From Propionibacteriaceae bacterium (GTDB lineage Bacteria; Actinomycetota; Actinomycetes; Propionibacteriales; Propionibacteriaceae): a stretch of 64,000 nucleotides of DNA. Shown piece after piece: positions 61,736 through 64,000 of this stretch (position 1 is its first letter; each line of letters begins with the position of its first letter). The DNA is taken from positions 1 to 64,000 of the forward strand of contig WRIC01000006.1 in assembly GCA_009782915.1 (NCBI GenBank), written 5' to 3'. Under the pieces are notes generated by a model. The model was given only the letters and a program-made list of their open reading frames with translations, made no database searches and was not told the DNA's origin. The translations under genes were made by a program, and so were the position numbers.

Positions 61736-63406
61736 CTAGGTGAACAGAGATGATTGCAGGTCGGTTTTCAGTAGCTCCAGGCGATTTCCGGCACGAGCAC
61801 GAATCTCGCTGAGTTCCTCGAAGCTGGCTTGAGAGTCAACCGGTTCAATGACCTCCAGGTAGCATTTCACCTTGGGTTCGGTTCCTGAGGGGCGTACGAC
61901 CACCTGATCATCAGCCTCGGTGAGCATGAGAATCCCATCAGTGGGGGGAATCTTTCCCCATCCCCCAGCCAGATCGATGGTTTGGGTGACCCGACTACCT
62001 GCCAGTGAATCCATGGGGTAGTCCCGCAGTTTTACCATCACCTGAGGAATCTGCGACAGGTCGTCGAAGCGTACTGAGAGTTGAGAACTGAGATAGAGTC
62101 CATTCCTGCGTGCGAGATCATCGAGTAACCACATCAAAGAATTAGATTCCTTCTTGAGTTCACTAGCCAGTCGAGCAATTTCCAGAGCAGTCGAAATCCC
62201 ATCCTTGTCACGAACCAGGTCAGGGCGTACGCAATAACCGATGGCTTCCTCGTAGGCAAAGCCCAGGTTTTCTACTCGGCCCATCCACTTGAACCCTGTC
62301 AGCGTTTTGGAGTACGCATTGCCATAGTGTGTGGCGATTTTCTCCAGTTGGCGTGAACTCACCAGTGAATTGGCATAGACCCCTGAGCGCCCGCTGCGAC
62401 CAAGGGATTCACCCAAGATGGCGCCCAGCTCATCGCCGTGAAGAATCCTCCAACCTTGTCTTGGATCCAGGACTGCCACAGCACATCGATCAGCATCAGG
62501 GTCACTAGCGATAATGAGGTCCGCATCAGTGGACTGGGCTAGTTCAATAGCCATATCCAGGGCGCCAGGTTCCTCAGGATTGGGGAACACCACAGTGGGG
62601 AAATCCGGATCAGGGTTTTGTTGTTCCTTCACACAGACCACATCAGTGAACCCAGCCTTATTCAGCACGCTTTGCACCGTGGGTGCACCCACACCATGCA
62701 TGGCGGTATAAACAATACGCAAAGGTGCCGTGATCACTTCTCCCGCAGTGGAGATCGTCTCGATGTAGGCCTGTTGAATGTCGTCACAGGTGTCCCAGCC
62801 CTGCGCCAAAGGGATCTGGTTGGCTGGTGGCGCTAACGTAATTGCCTGAGCAATCAAAGAATCATGGGGTGCAACAATTTGGACCCCTGCTTCATGATCA
62901 GGCACCATACGCCCACCGAGATACACCTTGTACCCATTGTCGGCTGCAGGATTATGGGAGGCGGTCACCATCACTCCTGCGTCAGCCCCCAAGTGGCGTA
63001 CGGCGAAGGCCAACAGCGGTGTCGGCAGGGCATCGGGTAGAAGAACCGCCTGACCACCAGCGGCCATGACCACACCGGCCGTGTCGAGAGCAAACTGGCG
63101 TGACTGGTGGCGAGCATCATTACCAATAACCACTATGGGTTGTTCACAGTTTTCCTTGAGGTAGGTGATCAAACCATGGGCAGCTTGGATGACCACAGCG
63201 CGATTCATCCGGTTGGGTCCTGCACCCATCGCCCCGCGCAACCCCGCCGTACCAAACTGGAGGCGCACGGCAAAGCGATCTTCTAGCTCAGCCAAAGCTT
63301 CAGGGTCTGACTGTGCTTGTTGAGCTAGTTGACGCAACTCATCTTGAGCAGAAAGATCAACATCAGAATCAATCCACGAGGTCACCTGTTCATGTAGCTC
63401 AGACAT
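61736..63406 (-). CDS. Phosphoglucomutase/phosphomannomutase family protein
   Basis: The 556-residue alpha-D-phosphohexomutase has FGTAGLRGAMGAGPNRMN, the phosphoserine loop VMVTASHNPAADNGYKVY, the Mg2+ loop IASDPDADRCAVAV, the sugar-binding KTLTGFKWMG region and PSGTEPKVKCYLE for phosphate binding. Length and KTLTGFK type resemble PGM2-like mutases, which can act on phosphopentoses. That would suit its place between deoD and deoC, but glucose or mannose phosphate is equally possible. ATG 63406 (second of two) fits the AGGAG spacing. It overlaps deoC by 8 bp. Confidence 0.92.
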   Translation of the reverse strand: MSELHEQVTSWIDSDVDLSAQDELRQLAQQAQSDPEALAELEDRFAVRLQFGTAGLRGAMGAGPNRMNRAVVIQAAHGLITYLKENCEQPIVVIGNDARHQSRQFALDTAGVVMAAGGQAVLLPDALPTPLLAFAVRHLGADAGVMVTASHNPAADNGYKVYLGGRMVPDHEAGVQIVAPHDSLIAQAITLAPPANQIPLAQGWDTCDDIQQAYIETISTAGEVITAPLRIVYTAMHGVGAPTVQSVLNKAGFTDVVCVKEQQNPDPDFPTVVFPNPEEPGALDMAIELAQSTDADLIIASDPDADRCAVAVLDPRQGWRILHGDELGAILGESLGRSGRSGVYANSLVSSRQLEKIATHYGNAYSKTLTGFKWMGRVENLGFAYEEAIGYCVRPDLVRDKDGISTALEIARLASELKKESNSLMWLLDDLARRNGLYLSSQLSVRFDDLSQIPQVMVKLRDYPMDSLAGSRVTQTIDLAGGWGKIPPTDGILMLTEADDQVVVRPSGTEPKVKCYLEVIEPVDSQASFEELSEIRARAGNRLELLKTDLQSSLFT

Positions 63407-64000
63407 CATCAATCTCCTGCAGAATAGCAGCACTAGCCGACAGACCAAGACGAGTAGCACCAGCTTCCACCATGGCCAATGCATCCTCAAGAGTGCGGAT
63501 TCCTCCACTGGCTTTGACTTCGAGTTCATCACCGACAGTGTCTTTCATGAGGCGTACAGCGTGGGCGCTTGCGCCTCCCGCAGAATGCATTCCCGTGGAT
63601 GTTTTCACAAAGTCAGCTCCTGCAGATCGTGAGACCTGACAGGCAGCAATGATCTCCACGTCGTTTAACACAGCCGACTCAATGATGACCTTCAACACAG
63701 TCGGCGAAGGCGCTGCGTTACGTACTGCCTGAATCTCTTCTTGGACTTGGTCCCAATGGCCAGCCTTAGCCAGTCCTAGGTTGATCACCATATCGATTTC
63801 ATCGGCCCCGAATTCAACGCTCTGCGCCGCCTCACGGGCCTTAGACTCAGCACTGTGAGCTCCAGAGGGGAATCCGCAGACAGTAGCCACCTTGAGCCCT
63901 TGGGCCTCCACAGGAAGCATCGAGGGGCTCACACAGACCGAATACACCCCCAGTTCCACCCCTTGGGTGATGAGAGCCTCAACATCTCGAAAAGTTGCCT
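63399..64000 (-). CDS. deoC: Deoxyribose-phosphate aldolase (5' end beyond the window)
   Basis: Two hundred codons of DeoC are present and the frame is open at the window edge, so about 20 N-terminal residues are missing. Visible: VCVSPSML, VATVCGFPSGAHSAESKARE, EIDMVINLGLAKAG, VLKVIIESAVL, and the Schiff-base lysine in FVKTSTGM. It splits deoxyribose 5-phosphate to acetaldehyde and glyceraldehyde 3-phosphate. It precedes the phosphohexomutase with an 8-bp overlap. Confidence 0.93.
   Translation of the reverse strand, partial: ATFRDVEALITQGVELGVYSVCVSPSMLPVEAQGLKVATVCGFPSGAHSAESKAREAAQSVEFGADEIDMVINLGLAKAGHWDQVQEEIQAVRNAAPSPTVLKVIIESAVLNDVEIIAACQVSRSAGADFVKTSTGMHSAGGASAHAVRLMKDTVGDELEVKASGGIRTLEDALAMVEAGATRLGLSASAAILQEIDDV

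Overview
The window comes from an actinobacterium, most like the Propionibacteriaceae. The evidence is a set of actinobacterial markers: WhiB1, PdtaS, SigR-RsrA, RbpA, the 24-residue ribosomal protein bL37 and a polyprenol-phosphate-mannose synthase beside lnt. In addition, a pyrophosphate-dependent phosphofructokinase closely resembles the Propionibacterium enzyme as I recall it. GC content looks moderate for the phylum, judged by eye and not computed. A K+-insensitive proton-pumping pyrophosphatase, a PPi-type PFK, a second PFK and a 1,443-residue 2-hydroxyacyl-CoA-dehydratase-activase-like protein suggest a fermentative or anaerobic lifestyle with pyrophosphate as an energy currency.

Layout. 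1-424: interspersed palindromic repeats. 425-4449: a PEBP gene facing a compact minus-strand operon (ADP-ribosylglycohydrolase, small membrane protein, ABC ATPase, ABC permease, YbaK). 4450-7905: hppA with a two-hairpin leader, then a membrane-anchored zinc peptidase. 7956-13073: initiator tRNA and a five-gene oligopeptide/dipeptide ABC transporter operon. 13141-21088: serA; the conserved block hisN-rsgA-aroA-doxX divergent from sigR-rsrA; bL37; pdtaS facing whiB1; tRNA-Arg. 21143-36559: lysA-thrH, a winged-helix gene remnant, rho-rpmE-prfA-prmC-sua5-wecA-atpI and the complete atpBEFHAGDC operon. 36560-41447: repeats, the two phosphofructokinases, a small proline-rich membrane protein and lpdA. 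41586-50689: an HTH-MurA fusion, pdxY, glycerophosphodiesterase, MFS transporter, rbpA facing ppm-lnt-metW-metX. 50690-52358: a perfect 47-nt palindrome, tRNA-Asn, and a decayed 1.26-kb integrative element bounded by a 39-bp repeat of the tRNA 3' half. 52359-64000: the giant activase-like protein, an orphan DUF1778 antitoxin, a large repeat block, trpS-PHP, a beta-CASP metallo-hydrolase, deoD, a phosphohexomutase and the 3' part of deoC.

How the genes work together. SigR-RsrA is a thiol-redox sigma/anti-sigma pair; WhiB1 and PdtaS add redox/NO-type and two-component sensing. The ATP synthase, H+-PPase and PPi-PFK link proton-motive force, ATP and PPi. lnt-ppm serve lipoprotein acylation and polyprenol-mannose supply; metX-metW start methionine synthesis; deoD, the hexomutase and deoC form a nucleoside/pentose salvage neighbourhood.

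The features least explained by ordinary annotation are: (i) a repeat family whose stem bases co-vary around a constant CGAAGT loop, found in five intergenic places and locally amplified into tandem arrays; (ii) the decayed tRNA-Asn element, which keeps an intact antitoxin beside a truncated toxin; (iii) a MurA fused to an XRE helix-turn-helix, with an inverted repeat over its own likely promoter; and (iv) an activase-like protein with two ATPase modules, each carrying a cysteine pair 39 residues apart. Several genes appear to be leaderless. All calls come from reading the sequence; no database search was run.
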